Source: Lentibacillus cibarius (GTDB taxonomy: Bacteria; Bacillota; Bacilli; Bacillales; Amphibacillaceae). From it: a stretch of 64,000 bases of DNA. Below, piece by piece: positions 21,728 through 30,423 of this stretch; position 1 is the stretch's first letter, and each line of letters begins with the position of its first letter. The stretch spans positions 1,922,001-1,986,000 of the forward strand of contig NZ_VCIA01000001.1 of NCBI RefSeq assembly GCF_005887555.1, in the 5' to 3' direction. The notes beneath the pieces were generated by a model. It was not told where the DNA came from. It made no database searches and saw only the letters and a list, made by a program, of their open reading frames with translations. Position numbers and translations under genes: made by a program.

Positions 21728-22411
21728 TTATTTGATATATTCTCTTGTTTTCCATTTCCGTGCCTGCTGGATAAAATGGCCGATCTTTTCTAGGACTGGC
21801 TCAATCGAGTCTTCCTGTTTCGTCAGGTCGTAATCAGATATATTGATACGCAATACCGGACATGCATTAAAGTTATTAATCCATTCTTCATAGCGATTGT
21901 ACATTTCTCTCCAGTAGGAAACAGGTGTATTCTGTTCCATTTTCCTGCCACGGTCTTGAATTCGCTCCAGAACTTCATCAAACGATCCTTCTAAGTAAAT
22001 AAGCAGATCCGGATGCGGGAAGTACGGCGTCATTACCATAGCGTCAAATAAGTTTGTATATGTCTCATAGTCTGTTTGAGGCATTGTTCCGTTTTCGTAG
22101 TGCATTCGTGCAAAGATGCCGGTATCCTCATAAATAGAGCGGTCCTGCACAAATCCACCGCCATATTCAAAAATCCGTTTCTGTTCCTTGAACCGTTCTG
22201 CTAAAAAATAGACTTGCAGGTGAAAACTCCAGCGTTCAAAATCGTTATAAAACTTTTCAAGATATGGATTCGTTTCAACCTTTTCAAACGAGGTTTTGAA
22301 ATGCAAGGCGTTAGCTAATGCTTTCGTCATCGTTGACTTGCCAACTCCGACGGTACCGGCTACTGTTATGATACTGTCATTGGGTATCCCGTATTTGGCA
22401 CGTAAATTCAT
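21728..22411 (-). CDS. dck: deoxyadenosine/deoxycytidine kinase
   Basis: This deoxynucleoside kinase phosphorylates dAdo and dCyd for salvage. The P-loop is AGTVGVGKST near residue 18-27. The DRS motif (FVQDRSIYED) and the lid motif (ERIQDRGRKME) match the dNK family. PYFPHPDLLIYLEG and the tail RYEEWINNFNACPVLRI resemble B. subtilis Dck. 227 residues. It overlaps the upstream dgk by ATGA (22408-22411), so the two are translationally coupled. Confidence 0.92.
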   Translation of the reverse strand: MNLRAKYGIPNDSIITVAGTVGVGKSTMTKALANALHFKTSFEKVETNPYLEKFYNDFERWSFHLQVYFLAERFKEQKRIFEYGGGFVQDRSIYEDTGIFARMHYENGTMPQTDYETYTNLFDAMVMTPYFPHPDLLIYLEGSFDEVLERIQDRGRKMEQNTPVSYWREMYNRYEEWINNFNACPVLRINISDYDLTKQEDSIEPVLEKIGHFIQQARKWKTREYIK

Positions 22412-23061
22412 AAGTTGGTTCCCCTTTTTTGAATCAATACTTCCTGTTGCTGCTGTACTTGCCGGATAATCGTATCCAAATCATCCTGATAGTTGACAAA
22501 GTCCATTTCGTCTCCGTTAATGCGAATGACTGGAATATCCGGATGGAGCATCTCAAACTCATTCATATATGCTTCGTAATCGTCAGCGATCTGGGCCAGG
22601 TAGGACGATTTAATATTTTGCTCGATATCTCTCCCGCGTTGTTGGATGCGATCAAGAATCGTGTCAAGGCTCGCATGCAGGTAAATCATCATATTTGGGA
22701 CGGGCATATCCTTCGTTAGAATGTGGTAGATTTGTTCGTACTTATCAAATTTATCTGCTGGCAATGTGCGCCTGGCAAAAATCATGTTCTTGGATATATG
22801 GTAATCAGCGATGACCGCCTTATTCCAGCTTAAGTACTTTTGTTGTATATCTTCCAGCTGCTTGAATCGATTGCATAGAAAAAACATTTCTGTCTGGAAG
22901 CTCCATTCTTTAATGTCATCATAAAACTTTCCTAGAAATGGGTTTTCTTCTACAATTTCTTTTAGCAGGTGAAAGTTGAATTGCACGGAAAGTTTTTGGG
23001 CGAGGGATGTTTTTCCAATTCCGATTGGCCCTTCGATTGCAATGAACGGAACAGTTGGCAT
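22408..23061 (-). CDS. dgk: deoxyguanosine kinase
   Basis: This enzyme phosphorylates deoxyguanosine for purine salvage. The start is placed at ATG 23061, before MPTVPFIAIEGPIGIGKTS, because a GGGGGG ribosome site lies just upstream; the longer frame adds 33 unlikely residues. The P-loop is GPIGIGKT, the DYHISKN motif replaces DRS, and the lid is DRIQQRGRDIEQ. 217 residues, near the B. subtilis Dgk length. First gene of the dgk-dck pair. Confidence 0.92.
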   Translation of the reverse strand: MPTVPFIAIEGPIGIGKTSLAQKLSVQFNFHLLKEIVEENPFLGKFYDDIKEWSFQTEMFFLCNRFKQLEDIQQKYLSWNKAVIADYHISKNMIFARRTLPADKFDKYEQIYHILTKDMPVPNMMIYLHASLDTILDRIQQRGRDIEQNIKSSYLAQIADDYEAYMNEFEMLHPDIPVIRINGDEMDFVNYQDDLDTIIRQVQQQQEVLIQKRGTNL

Positions 23062-23246
23062 GATCGTCCCCCCATTCAGTCTTTTATCAGTTGACACTCG
23101 ATTCATTTTAGCATACCGAATAAGGCACTTCCATGTAAATGAATAAATTTTTCTTTTCATTTGGATATAATTTTTGTATAATAGTAATTGTGCTTTTTTA
23201 TACTACCTTCATTCCTCTTAGCACTAGGATAGTTTTTTCTGTAAAT

Positions 23247-23318
23247 GCCCCCGTAGCTCAGGGGATAGAGCAATGGCCTCCTAAGCCGTGTGCGCAGGTT
23301 CGATTCCTGCCGGGGGCG
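23247..23318 (+). tRNA. tRNA-Arg (anticodon CCT)
   Basis: The acceptor GCCCCCG (23247-23253) pairs with CGGGGGC (23311-23317), and the discriminator is G. The anticodon loop CTCCTAA gives CCT. TTCGATT is the T-loop. CCA is not encoded, unlike the tRNA-Ser gene. A decayed copy of its 3' half lies about 470 bases downstream. Confidence 0.95.
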
Positions 23319-23412
23319 TTATAAACGTCGATATAGTGGTCTCTGTGGCCGATGATAGGTTTGGAAGCTTTAGGAACAACACACGTACAACAGCATATAA
23401 TTGAAGTCTTCT

Positions 23413-23450
23413 AACCCCCTTTGCGTACATGTGCGGAAAGGGGGTTTTTC
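23413..23450 (+). terminator. tRNA-Arg terminator
   Basis: AACCCCCTTT (23413-23422) pairs with AAAGGGGGTT (23437-23446) around a GC-containing loop, followed by TTTTTC. Confidence 0.8.
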
Positions 23451-23784
23451 GCTGTATACGAAAAGAGCGGAGCCAAGCATTATTGAATATTCATTACACG
23501 AATTAACACTTAGTGACGTGTATCTTTATGAAGTAATGTAAATAATGGTAATAAAAATAGGATCCATATCAAAACCTATAGTGATGAAAAATGGAAATTT
23601 TAAAAACCATAATCAAACCTTGCAAGTCTAGTTGCTTTTAATGTATACTAGATTTACGATTGGTGTACTGCACATATTTTTTAGATTTTTTTTATTTTAT
23701 TTAGATTTTTCTCTTACTTGTCCGTTCGCAAACCTTATGTAAAGCCTACGTAAAGCCACCCAAACAATAATGTGAATCATTTAC
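23451..23784. other. A/T-rich non-coding stretch
   Basis: No plausible gene, RNA or repeat was recognised between the tRNA-Arg terminator and the tRNA relic. Composition is strongly A/T-rich with T-runs (23677-23715). It could be the remains of a lost element between two tRNA sequences. Confidence 0.4.
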
Positions 23785-23830
23785 GTGGTCTCCTGAATCG
23801 TGTGCCTAGGTTCGATTTCTGCTGGGAGCT
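23785..23830 (+). pseudogene. decayed 3' half of tRNA-Arg(CCT), possible attachment-site relic
   Basis: Aligned without gaps to 23273-23318, 35 of 46 bases are identical by my count, including CTCCT, CGTGTGC and AGGTTCGATT. Most differences are transitions. The 5' half of a tRNA is absent. Identity running from the anticodon region to the 3' end is the usual shape of a tRNA attachment site left by an integrating element. Confidence 0.7.
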
Positions 23831-23919
23831 TCCCTCATTACGATTTGCCATTCTTAACACACGTGATTTATTCCATACAGTAAATTTATTCAAACCTCTT
23901 CATGAAAGGAACATGCAGC

Positions 23920-25146
23920 ATGACATTGACAAAAAAAATTCTTATTGCACTTGTTCTAGGTGTGTTTGCTGGAATTGGTTTCAGCCTTGTCCCGGGGGAT
24001 ATATTCTCCGCAATTGATGTATACGCCTTAAACCCAGTTGGTCAGATATTCTTGAATTTAATTATGATGCTGGTCGTACCTATTGTATTTGTTTCCATTG
24101 TCCTTGGTGCTGCCGGGCTTGGGGATCCACTGAAGCTTGGAAAAATCGGAATTCAGACAGTTGCCTTTTACCTGGTAACAACAGCGGTTGCGTTGGCTAT
24201 TGGTGTGGGTATGGGCTATTTGTTAGAACCGGGTCAGGGAGGCGATTTCAGCATTGGGGAGAATAACTATGAAGAACAGTCTGCCCCCCCAATTATGGAT
24301 ACGCTGATTAACATTATCCCGGAGAATCCAATCAATGCGATGAGCAGCGGCGATATGCTGCAGATTATTGCTTTTGCTGTTTTTATTGGTGTGGCACTTG
24401 CTGCACTTGGAGATAAAACCAAGCGAATTCATCAACTATTTGAAGAAGCTAATGATATTTTGATTTATTTAGTTAATCTGGTGATGAAGACTGCCCCGTA
24501 TGGTGCCTTTGCACTGATTGCATCTGCTATTGGTGATGCAGGATTGAATGGATTAGGTTCCATGGCCATGTATATGGTGACTGTCGTTTTAAGTCTGTTT
24601 CTGCATGGTGCTGTTACGTACAGCTTGGCTATATGGGCGCTTGGGAAGGCGAATCCGCTTAACTTTTATAAAGGCTTTTTCCCTGCAATGTCAGTTGCCT
24701 TCAGTACATCCAGTTCCAGTGCGACATTGCCTGTTTCCATGAAAATGGCTCAGGAAAAACTCGGTGTAAAAAAATCGATCAGTAGTTTCGTTCAACCGCT
24801 CGGAGCAACAATAAACATGGATGGGACAGGGATTATGCAAGCGGTGGCAACGGTATTCATTTCACAGGTATACGCGATCGACCTTGGTTTCAGTGACATT
24901 ATTATAGTCATTCTTACCGCTACACTGGCAAGCGTCGGGACAGCTGGCGTGCCTGGTGTCGGTTTGGTAATGCTTGCCATGGTCTTGAAACAAGTAGGAC
25001 TTCCTGTTGAAGGTATTGCGCTGATTCTTGGTGTCGACCGTATATTGGATATGCTTCGGACCTCACTAAACATTACTGGTGATGCCGCATGTGCCTATAT
25101 CATATCGGAAAGTGACAAACAAAGAGAGGCCAAAAGTTCAGGCTGA
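23920..25146 (+). CDS. dicarboxylate/amino acid:cation symporter (DAACS family)
   Basis: This integral membrane carrier takes up glutamate, aspartate or C4-dicarboxylates with Na+ or H+. It has 408 residues and about eight hydrophobic segments. The family's serine-rich reentrant loop SVAFSTSSSSATLPVS, the substrate/ion motif NMDGTGIMQ (usually NMDGTA), and the second loop with GTAGVPGVG and DRILDMLRTSLNITGDA are present. ATG 23920 follows GAAAGGA by nine bases. The exact substrate cannot be told. It is in a block absent from this place in B. subtilis. Confidence 0.88.
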   Translation: MTLTKKILIALVLGVFAGIGFSLVPGDIFSAIDVYALNPVGQIFLNLIMMLVVPIVFVSIVLGAAGLGDPLKLGKIGIQTVAFYLVTTAVALAIGVGMGYLLEPGQGGDFSIGENNYEEQSAPPIMDTLINIIPENPINAMSSGDMLQIIAFAVFIGVALAALGDKTKRIHQLFEEANDILIYLVNLVMKTAPYGAFALIASAIGDAGLNGLGSMAMYMVTVVLSLFLHGAVTYSLAIWALGKANPLNFYKGFFPAMSVAFSTSSSSATLPVSMKMAQEKLGVKKSISSFVQPLGATINMDGTGIMQAVATVFISQVYAIDLGFSDIIIVILTATLASVGTAGVPGVGLVMLAMVLKQVGLPVEGIALILGVDRILDMLRTSLNITGDAACAYIISESDKQREAKSSG

Positions 25147-25162
25147 CAATTACTAATAAAAC

Positions 25163-25196
25163 ACCCTTGTGCAGATAAGCATAAGGGTATTTTAAA
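25163..25196 (+). terminator. symporter gene terminator
   Basis: ACCCTTGTGC (25163-25172) pairs with GCATAAGGGT (25179-25188), followed by ATTTTAAAT. Confidence 0.65.
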
Positions 25197-25335
25197 TCTT
25201 TATAGAGATAGTAAAGTTCGAGTGATATGCGGAGAGAAGCCTTTTTTGGCAGAGACACAATGAAGATTTTTATCTACTAGTTTTGCTGATAAATCTAGTT
25301 TTCTAATAATTTTTGAACCTTATCACTTTAAAATT

Positions 25336-25377
25336 GTCACAAAATGTTCTAAAATAGAAAAACAGTCACAAAATGTT
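25336..25377. repeat. pair of 13-base direct repeats upstream of acsA
   Basis: GTCACAAAATGTT occurs exactly at 25336-25348 and 25365-25377, a spacing of 29 bases (nearly three helical turns). It is upstream of the acsA promoter region and could be a regulator's tandem site. No known consensus was matched. Confidence 0.6.
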
Positions 25378-25441
25378 TGGATAATTTTTTATAGTTGCAT
25401 AGTTAGTGTGATTCTCTCGTAAATATTTTAGGAAATAATTA

Positions 25442-25457
25442 TTGTAACCGATTGCAA
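25442..25457 (+). promoter_or_regulatory. cre site (CcpA catabolite-repression operator) of acsA
   Basis: The 16 bases TTGTAACCGATTGCAA fit the consensus WTGNAANCGNWWNCAW at every position. The site lies 22 bases before the acsA start, between promoter and gene. acsA is CcpA-repressed in B. subtilis. Confidence 0.8.
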
Positions 25458-25478
25458 AATCGAGAAAGGGTGATAGGA

Positions 25479-27194
25479 ATGGATATGCAACGTATACCTG
25501 CACGAGAAGGGAATTTCAATCTGCAAAACTATGAAAAAATGCGGGAGACTTTTTCCTGGGATGAAATTAAAAAGAACTTTAGCTGGCATGAAACCGGAAA
25601 AGTTAATATGGCGTATGAAGCGATTGACCGTCATGCGGAAGATCCAGCCAAGAAAGATAAAACGGCCTTATTGTATTCATCTCCAGACCGCGAGGAAAAA
25701 GTGACATTTGATGAATTGCGTCAAAGAAGTAATCAGTTTGCTAATGTGTTAAAAAAATACCATGTTGAAAAGGGCGATCGTGTATTTCTTTTCCTTCCAA
25801 GAAGTCCGGAATTCTATGCGGTATTTTTCGGTATTTTGAAAACTGGTGCCATTGCCGGGCCACTATTTGAAGCGTTTATGGAGCAGGCAGTCCGAGATCG
25901 TTTACAGGACAGTGAGGCAAGTGTTCTAGTTACAACACCTGATCTCTTAGAGCGGGTTCCACAGGAGGATTTACCTGACCTTGAAAAAGTCGTCCTTGTT
26001 GGTGAGAACAATGAAACGTCCGATAAATATATTGACTATGCTAGTGAGATGAAGGAAGCATCCACTGATTTTGCTATTGAGTGGGTGGATCTTGAGGATG
26101 GTATGCTGATTCATTACACGTCTGGTTCAACCGGTAAGCCAAAAGGTGTCTACCATGTCCATCATGCGATGATTCAGCATTATGCGACGGCTGAGTGGGT
26201 GCTCGACTTAAAGAAGGACGATATTTACTGGTGTACGGCAGACCCGGGCTGGGTAACCGGAACCAGCTACGGCATTTTCGCACCATGGCTTCATGGTGTC
26301 ACAAACGTAGTCCGTGGGGGGCGTTTCAGTCCTGACGCTTGGTATGGCACGATTGAACAATACAATGTAAACGTTTGGTATACGGCACCGACGGCATTGC
26401 GGAAATTAGTCAGTGCTGGTGAGGATGCAGTAAAAAGACATGATTTGTCATCATTACGTCATGTGCTGAGTGTCGGCGAGCCGTTGAATCCGGAAGTAAT
26501 TACATGGGGGCTACAAGCTTTCGGGTTGCGCATCCATGACACATGGTGGATGACGGAAACAGGTGCACAGCTGATTGTTAATTTGCCCTCAGAAGAAATT
26601 CGTCCAGGATCCATGGGGAAACCAATTCCGGGAGTTGAGGCATCGATTGTTGATAATGAAGGTAATGAAGTTCCGCCGTATCAGATGGGTAACTTGGCTA
26701 TCAAAGCACCATGGCCTGCTATGATGCGGTCAATCTGGAAACGTCCGGAAAAATATGAGAGCTATTTCATAAACGGATGGTATGTCTCCGGTGATAGCGC
26801 CTATAAAGACGAGGATGGATATTTCTGGTTCCAAGGTCGCCTGGATGATGTGATTAATACGTCTGGTGAGCGTGTAGGACCATTTGAAGTCGAAAGTAAG
26901 CTGATTGAACATCCTGCAGTAGCAGAAGCCGGTGTTATCGGTAAGCCGGATCCGGAACGCGGCGAGATTGTGAAAGCCTTCATCACATTAAACGACGGGT
27001 ATCAAAGCTCTGATGAATTGCTTGAAGAAATCCGCCAATTTATCAAAACTGGTTTAAGTGCACATGCGGCACCTCGTGAGTTAGAAGTGAAAGAAGGTAT
27101 TCCGAAAACACGAAGCGGAAAAATTATGCGCCGGTTGCTGAAATCTTGGGAATTAGGATTGCCGACTGGCGATACATCTACATTAGAAACATAA
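25479..27194 (+). CDS. acsA: acetyl-CoA synthetase (AMP-forming)
   Basis: AcsA activates acetate to acetyl-AMP and then acetyl-CoA. The 571 residues match B. subtilis AcsA. The ATP-binding motif YTSGSTGKPKG is near 212-222, WWMTETG mid-protein, VSGDSAYKDEDGYFWFQGRLDDVI at the hinge, and the catalytic Lys in TRSGKIMRRLLK near the C-terminus, the usual acetylation site. ATG 25479 is behind AAAGGGTG. A cre site sits directly upstream, so carbon catabolite control is likely. Confidence 0.94.
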   Translation: MDMQRIPAREGNFNLQNYEKMRETFSWDEIKKNFSWHETGKVNMAYEAIDRHAEDPAKKDKTALLYSSPDREEKVTFDELRQRSNQFANVLKKYHVEKGDRVFLFLPRSPEFYAVFFGILKTGAIAGPLFEAFMEQAVRDRLQDSEASVLVTTPDLLERVPQEDLPDLEKVVLVGENNETSDKYIDYASEMKEASTDFAIEWVDLEDGMLIHYTSGSTGKPKGVYHVHHAMIQHYATAEWVLDLKKDDIYWCTADPGWVTGTSYGIFAPWLHGVTNVVRGGRFSPDAWYGTIEQYNVNVWYTAPTALRKLVSAGEDAVKRHDLSSLRHVLSVGEPLNPEVITWGLQAFGLRIHDTWWMTETGAQLIVNLPSEEIRPGSMGKPIPGVEASIVDNEGNEVPPYQMGNLAIKAPWPAMMRSIWKRPEKYESYFINGWYVSGDSAYKDEDGYFWFQGRLDDVINTSGERVGPFEVESKLIEHPAVAEAGVIGKPDPERGEIVKAFITLNDGYQSSDELLEEIRQFIKTGLSAHAAPRELEVKEGIPKTRSGKIMRRLLKSWELGLPTGDTSTLET

Positions 27195-27202
27195 AAAAAC
27201 GT

Positions 27203-27236
27203 GGCTGTCATCTTCGGGTGGCAGTCTGTTTTTGAA
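27203..27236 (+). terminator. acsA terminator
   Basis: CTGTCA pairs with TGGCAG around TCTTCGGG, followed by TCTGTTTTT. The stem is short. Confidence 0.5.
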
Positions 27237-27348
27237 GGGAAATGGCTGCCATGCAGATTGGTTGTTCGCTCTTTCTTCTGCTACTAAAATAATAAATGGG
27301 TCGAGCTAATATGCCCAATTTCACAAATGCTGGAAGGAGTGCGTGTCT

Positions 27349-27867
27349 ATGGGTAAAAAAATAGCAACGGTAATGACCGATATGTTTGAGGATGTGGAGT
27401 ACACAGAACCGGTACAAGCGTTTAAGGATGCCGGTCATGAAGTGGTAACCATTGAGAAGGAAAAAGGAAAACAAGTAACAGGTAAAAATAAAGAAACGTC
27501 CGTTATGATTAATGAGTCCATTGACGATGTAGATCCGAAAGATTTTGATGCATTGTTTATTCCTGGCGGTTTTTCACCAGACATACTGCGTGCAGACGAT
27601 CGATTTGTGACATTTGCCAGTCACTTTATGGATGAAAAAAAGCCGGTGTTTGCTATCTGTCATGGGCCACAGCTCCTGATTACAGCTAAAAAGCTAGAAG
27701 GACGAAAAGCAACAGGTTTCAAATCCATCCAAACAGATATGACCTATGCCGGCGCAAATGTGCAAGATGAAGAAGTGGTGGTTTGCTGCAATCAACTCGT
27801 CACAAGTCGTCAACCAGATGATATCCCTGCATTTAACAGGGAAGCATTACAATTGTTGAACAATTAA
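27349..27867 (+). CDS. DJ-1/PfpI family protein (YraA-like)
   Basis: This type-1 glutamine-amidotransferase-like fold protein of 172 residues resembles general stress protein YraA, described as a protein deglycase or protease-like stress factor. The nucleophile elbow AICHGPQLLITA has the Cys near residue 104. FIPGGFSPD and the MFEDVEY glutamate region near residue 14 fit the family. ATG 27349 is nine bases after GGAAGGAG; GTG 27343 is too close. Its function here is by family only. Confidence 0.88.
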   Translation: MGKKIATVMTDMFEDVEYTEPVQAFKDAGHEVVTIEKEKGKQVTGKNKETSVMINESIDDVDPKDFDALFIPGGFSPDILRADDRFVTFASHFMDEKKPVFAICHGPQLLITAKKLEGRKATGFKSIQTDMTYAGANVQDEEVVVCCNQLVTSRQPDDIPAFNREALQLLNN

Positions 27868-27871
27868 TTAG

Positions 27872-27903
27872 AAAAATCCCCTTGAACCTCAAGGGGATTT
27901 TAA
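27872..27903. terminator. bidirectional terminator between the PfpI-family gene and yaaH
   Basis: AAAATCCCCTTGA (27873-27885) pairs with TCAAGGGGATTTT (27889-27901). It has A and T runs on the two sides and serves both convergent genes. Confidence 0.85.
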
Positions 27904-27904
27904 C

Positions 27905-29197
27905 TTATTCCTCCAATTTTCTAACGTTGAAACGGTCTTGTAACAGCAACCAGTTCTGTGGGAAGGCTAGCCCGAGCTTCCAGTAGCTAATTCCTCGCAG
28001 TCCAAGTTCCATGATCATTTCGAATTTGGCTTGAATGGATCGTGCATCCTCAAACCATACTTCATGCTTCTCGCCTTGATCGTCGTAATACGTGTAAAAT
28101 GGTGCCTGTGATTCGTTATCGTACCTGATTGCTGCATGATTAATACGTGCCCGATTTATAGCTTCTTGTGGACTGATTGCTTCAGCTGGTTCGCCATCTT
28201 TTTCATAAGGCAATGTCCAGTCATATCCGTACAGGTTTTGCCCCATTAATATTTTTTCAGCGGGCATCACACTTAATGCGAAGTTGATGACTTTACGAAC
28301 TTCATCTATAGGTGACACGGCTAATGGTGGCCCATAACTGTATCCCCATTCATAAGTCATTAACACGACAAAGTCAGCAATCTCCCCGTGAGCGGCATAA
28401 TCATGTGCTTCATACCACCCCCCCGTCTGCTGAGCGCTTGTTTTCGGTGCGAGTGCTGTTGACAAGGATAAGCCTTCCTCTGACAGGCGCTGTTTTGTTT
28501 TACGTAAAAACTGGTTATAAGCTTCCCGGTCTTCCGGTGGTAAAAATTCAAAATCAAAATGGACCCCGCTAAATCCTTGTTCTTTGGCGACATTAACAAT
28601 ATTATCGAGCAATGTATTTTGTACAGCTTGAACGGTGACAATGATGTGTCCTAGTTCCTTACTGAATTCCTCATCTTCTAAATTAGTCACGACGAGTAGC
28701 ATCCCTGTATTGTTTTGAGCGGCAATTTGTCTGAAATTATCCAGTGGTGGTGAGGTAAGTGTACCATCACGGCTGACACGGTAGCTGGATGGGGCGATAT
28801 AGGTTAGATATGGAGCTGTTTTGGTGGCTGCATTTACTAGTGTGTCGGAAACATTCTCCCCGTATGGCTCAATATAAGCCTGAGCGGTGATTTCTCGTTT
28901 TAACTGTTCCGGAATATATAGCGTGTATCCAGCAGGCAGCATTTGATTGACTGGGAGTTGATACATTTGCGCTAATTGCTGTTGGTGTATGCCGAATTTT
29001 TGCGCAATCGAATACAGACTGTCACCAGGCTGAACAACGTACCATTGCCCAATAATCGGTACGACTAGTGATTGGCCGACAACAAGGTAATTCGGTGTAT
29101 CAAGTTCGTTTGCTTCTACCAGTTCGTCTATAGTTGTGCCATATAAGTTGGCAATTCTATACAGTGTGTCCCCTTGCTGAACAACATGAATTTGCAA
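27905..29197 (-). CDS. yaaH: spore cortex-lytic/peptidoglycan glycosidase YaaH (SleL-type)
   Basis: YaaH is a spore protein that acts on cortex muropeptides at germination. Two LysM domains open the protein (VVQQGDTLYRIANLYG near 5-20 and VVQPGDSLYSIAQKFG near 55-70). A GH18-type barrel follows with the catalytic stretch FSGVHFDFEFLPPEDREAY. TTG 29197 is chosen because GGGAGGG lies seven bases upstream, giving 430 residues, close to B. subtilis. A sigma-E-like promoter lies upstream. Convergent with the PfpI-family gene. Confidence 0.92.
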   Translation of the reverse strand: MQIHVVQQGDTLYRIANLYGTTIDELVEANELDTPNYLVVGQSLVVPIIGQWYVVQPGDSLYSIAQKFGIHQQQLAQMYQLPVNQMLPAGYTLYIPEQLKREITAQAYIEPYGENVSDTLVNAATKTAPYLTYIAPSSYRVSRDGTLTSPPLDNFRQIAAQNNTGMLLVVTNLEDEEFSKELGHIIVTVQAVQNTLLDNIVNVAKEQGFSGVHFDFEFLPPEDREAYNQFLRKTKQRLSEEGLSLSTALAPKTSAQQTGGWYEAHDYAAHGEIADFVVLMTYEWGYSYGPPLAVSPIDEVRKVINFALSVMPAEKILMGQNLYGYDWTLPYEKDGEPAEAISPQEAINRARINHAAIRYDNESQAPFYTYYDDQGEKHEVWFEDARSIQAKFEMIMELGLRGISYWKLGLAFPQNWLLLQDRFNVRKLEE

Positions 29198-29230
29198 GAA
29201 AGTTCCCTCCCTCGGATGTATCCTATTCAA

Positions 29231-29259
29231 ACAATATGTCTTAATGAAGGTAGATATAC
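29231..29259 (-). promoter_or_regulatory. candidate sigma-E promoter of yaaH
   Basis: On the minus strand GTATATC (29259-29253) and CATATTGT (29238-29231) are 14 bases apart. The -10 fits CATANNNT and the -35 fits five of seven positions. B. subtilis yaaH is sigma-E dependent. Confidence 0.5.
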
Positions 29260-29349
29260 CTCCTGTATGAACGATTATACTGTTCGATTTCTTGGAAAAT
29301 GGGTTAAACTAGCTTTAAGTGTCAATTATTGCGAGGTGTCATAATTTTT

Positions 29350-29832
29350 ATGAATGATACAACATATATGTGGGAAGCGATCAAACAGGCAAAAAAAGCA
29401 AAAACAATAAATGAAGTTCCAATCGGGGCAGTCATTGTTTACGAAGGCGACGTGATTGCCACAGGGTATAATATTCGGGAAACATCCCAGACGACATTAT
29501 CACATGCGGAACTTATAGCCATTAAACAGGCCAATCAGGTAATTGGCAGCTGGCGGCTGGAGGACTGTACATTATATGTAACGCTTGAGCCTTGTCCAAT
29601 GTGTGCCGGTGCGATTGTACAATCACGGATTAAGCGGGTTATATATGGTGCCCCCGACGCTAAAGCCGGTTGTGCCGGGACGTTGATGAACCTGCTTACT
29701 GATGATCGGTTTAACCACCAGGCGGAAGTTTCCGGTGGTATATTGGAAATGGAATGTAGCAGTCTTTTAACTGACTTTTTTCGGGAGCTGCGGAATCGAA
29801 AAAAAACGAATGAAAAAAAGCGTGGCATATGA
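29350..29832 (+). CDS. tadA: tRNA-specific adenosine deaminase
   Basis: TadA deaminates A34 of tRNA-Arg(ACG) to inosine. The zinc site is complete: HAE (SHAELIAI) and PCPMC (LEPCPMCAGAI). 160 residues. ATG 29350 is 11 bases after GAGGTG; the frame extends back to TTG 29329 without better support. It precedes the SRP RNA, as in B. subtilis. Confidence 0.94.
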   Translation: MNDTTYMWEAIKQAKKAKTINEVPIGAVIVYEGDVIATGYNIRETSQTTLSHAELIAIKQANQVIGSWRLEDCTLYVTLEPCPMCAGAIVQSRIKRVIYGAPDAKAGCAGTLMNLLTDDRFNHQAEVSGGILEMECSSLLTDFFRELRNRKKTNEKKRGI

Positions 29833-29924
29833 TAATGGTTGTTTTCGTAAACGTTATTTTTTATGTAGAACACAGTTCGTATACGTCCTACTACTGTAAA
29901 ATGTAACCATTCCGTCATTTCTGA

Positions 29925-29953
29925 TTGCATTTTACACAGATAGCAAGTATAAT
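29925..29953 (+). promoter_or_regulatory. sigma-A promoter of SRP RNA
   Basis: TTGCAT (29925-29930) and TATAAT (29948-29953) are 17 bases apart, about eight bases before the RNA start. Confidence 0.8.
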
Positions 29954-29961
29954 AATTATTG

Positions 29962-30227
29962 CCGTGCTAAGCGGGGAGGTAGCGGTGCCCTGTACTCGCA
30001 ATCCGCTATAGCGAGGCCGAATTCCCATTCGAGGTCAGGCGTCTTTAAGGTCTGACTTAAGGGATTGGTGTTGACGCCCAGGTCCTGCGCAACAGGAACC
30101 CATGAACCCTGTCAGATCCGGAAGGAAGCAGCAGTAAGTGGTTATTCCTGTGTGCCGCGGGGAAGCCTGAGCCGAGCCATGAACTTGAGTAACGCTTAGG
30201 GATGTTTGATCAACAATGGGTGCACGG
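29962..30227 (+). ncRNA. ffs: signal recognition particle RNA, large Bacillus type
   Basis: The ends CCGTGC and GCACGG pair. The Alu-domain sequence GTGCTAAGCGGGGAGGTAGC opens the RNA, and the helix 8 core TCAGATCCGGAAGGAAGCAG (30111-30130) is the Ffh-binding site. GAGTAACGCTTAGGG is near the 3' end. About 266 bases, as in B. subtilis scr RNA. It has its own promoter and terminator between tadA and dnaX. Confidence 0.95.
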
Positions 30228-30244
30228 TTACATATCATTGCAAG

Positions 30245-30286
30245 GCTGCATCAGCGCTGTTAAAGTTAGCTGGTGCAGCTTTTTTC
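30245..30286 (+). terminator. SRP RNA terminator
   Basis: GCTGCATCAGC (30245-30255) pairs with GCTGGTGCAGC (30269-30279), followed by TTTTTT. Confidence 0.85.
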
Positions 30287-30360
30287 ATTCTGGTGGCTTT
30301 GATCAATAAACAGGTCGCCTTTCTCGGGTAACGGTTTTTGATATAGATGGTCCATAAAGG

Positions 30361-30390
30361 TTCACATTTACCCCTGACATCGAGTATAAT
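30361..30390 (+). promoter_or_regulatory. sigma-A promoter of dnaX
   Basis: TTCACA (30361-30366) and TATAAT (30385-30390) are 18 bases apart and 34 bases before the gene. Confidence 0.55.
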
Positions 30391-30423
30391 TTAACTAGAA
30401 TTTATAAAGGGGAAGCATTCACT

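Noticed and set aside
23139..23324. ORF across tRNA-Arg
   Set aside because: It reads through the tRNA gene, so it is not coding.
23772..24017. ORF over the tRNA relic and symporter start
   Set aside because: Frame shadow of the symporter; no ribosome site.
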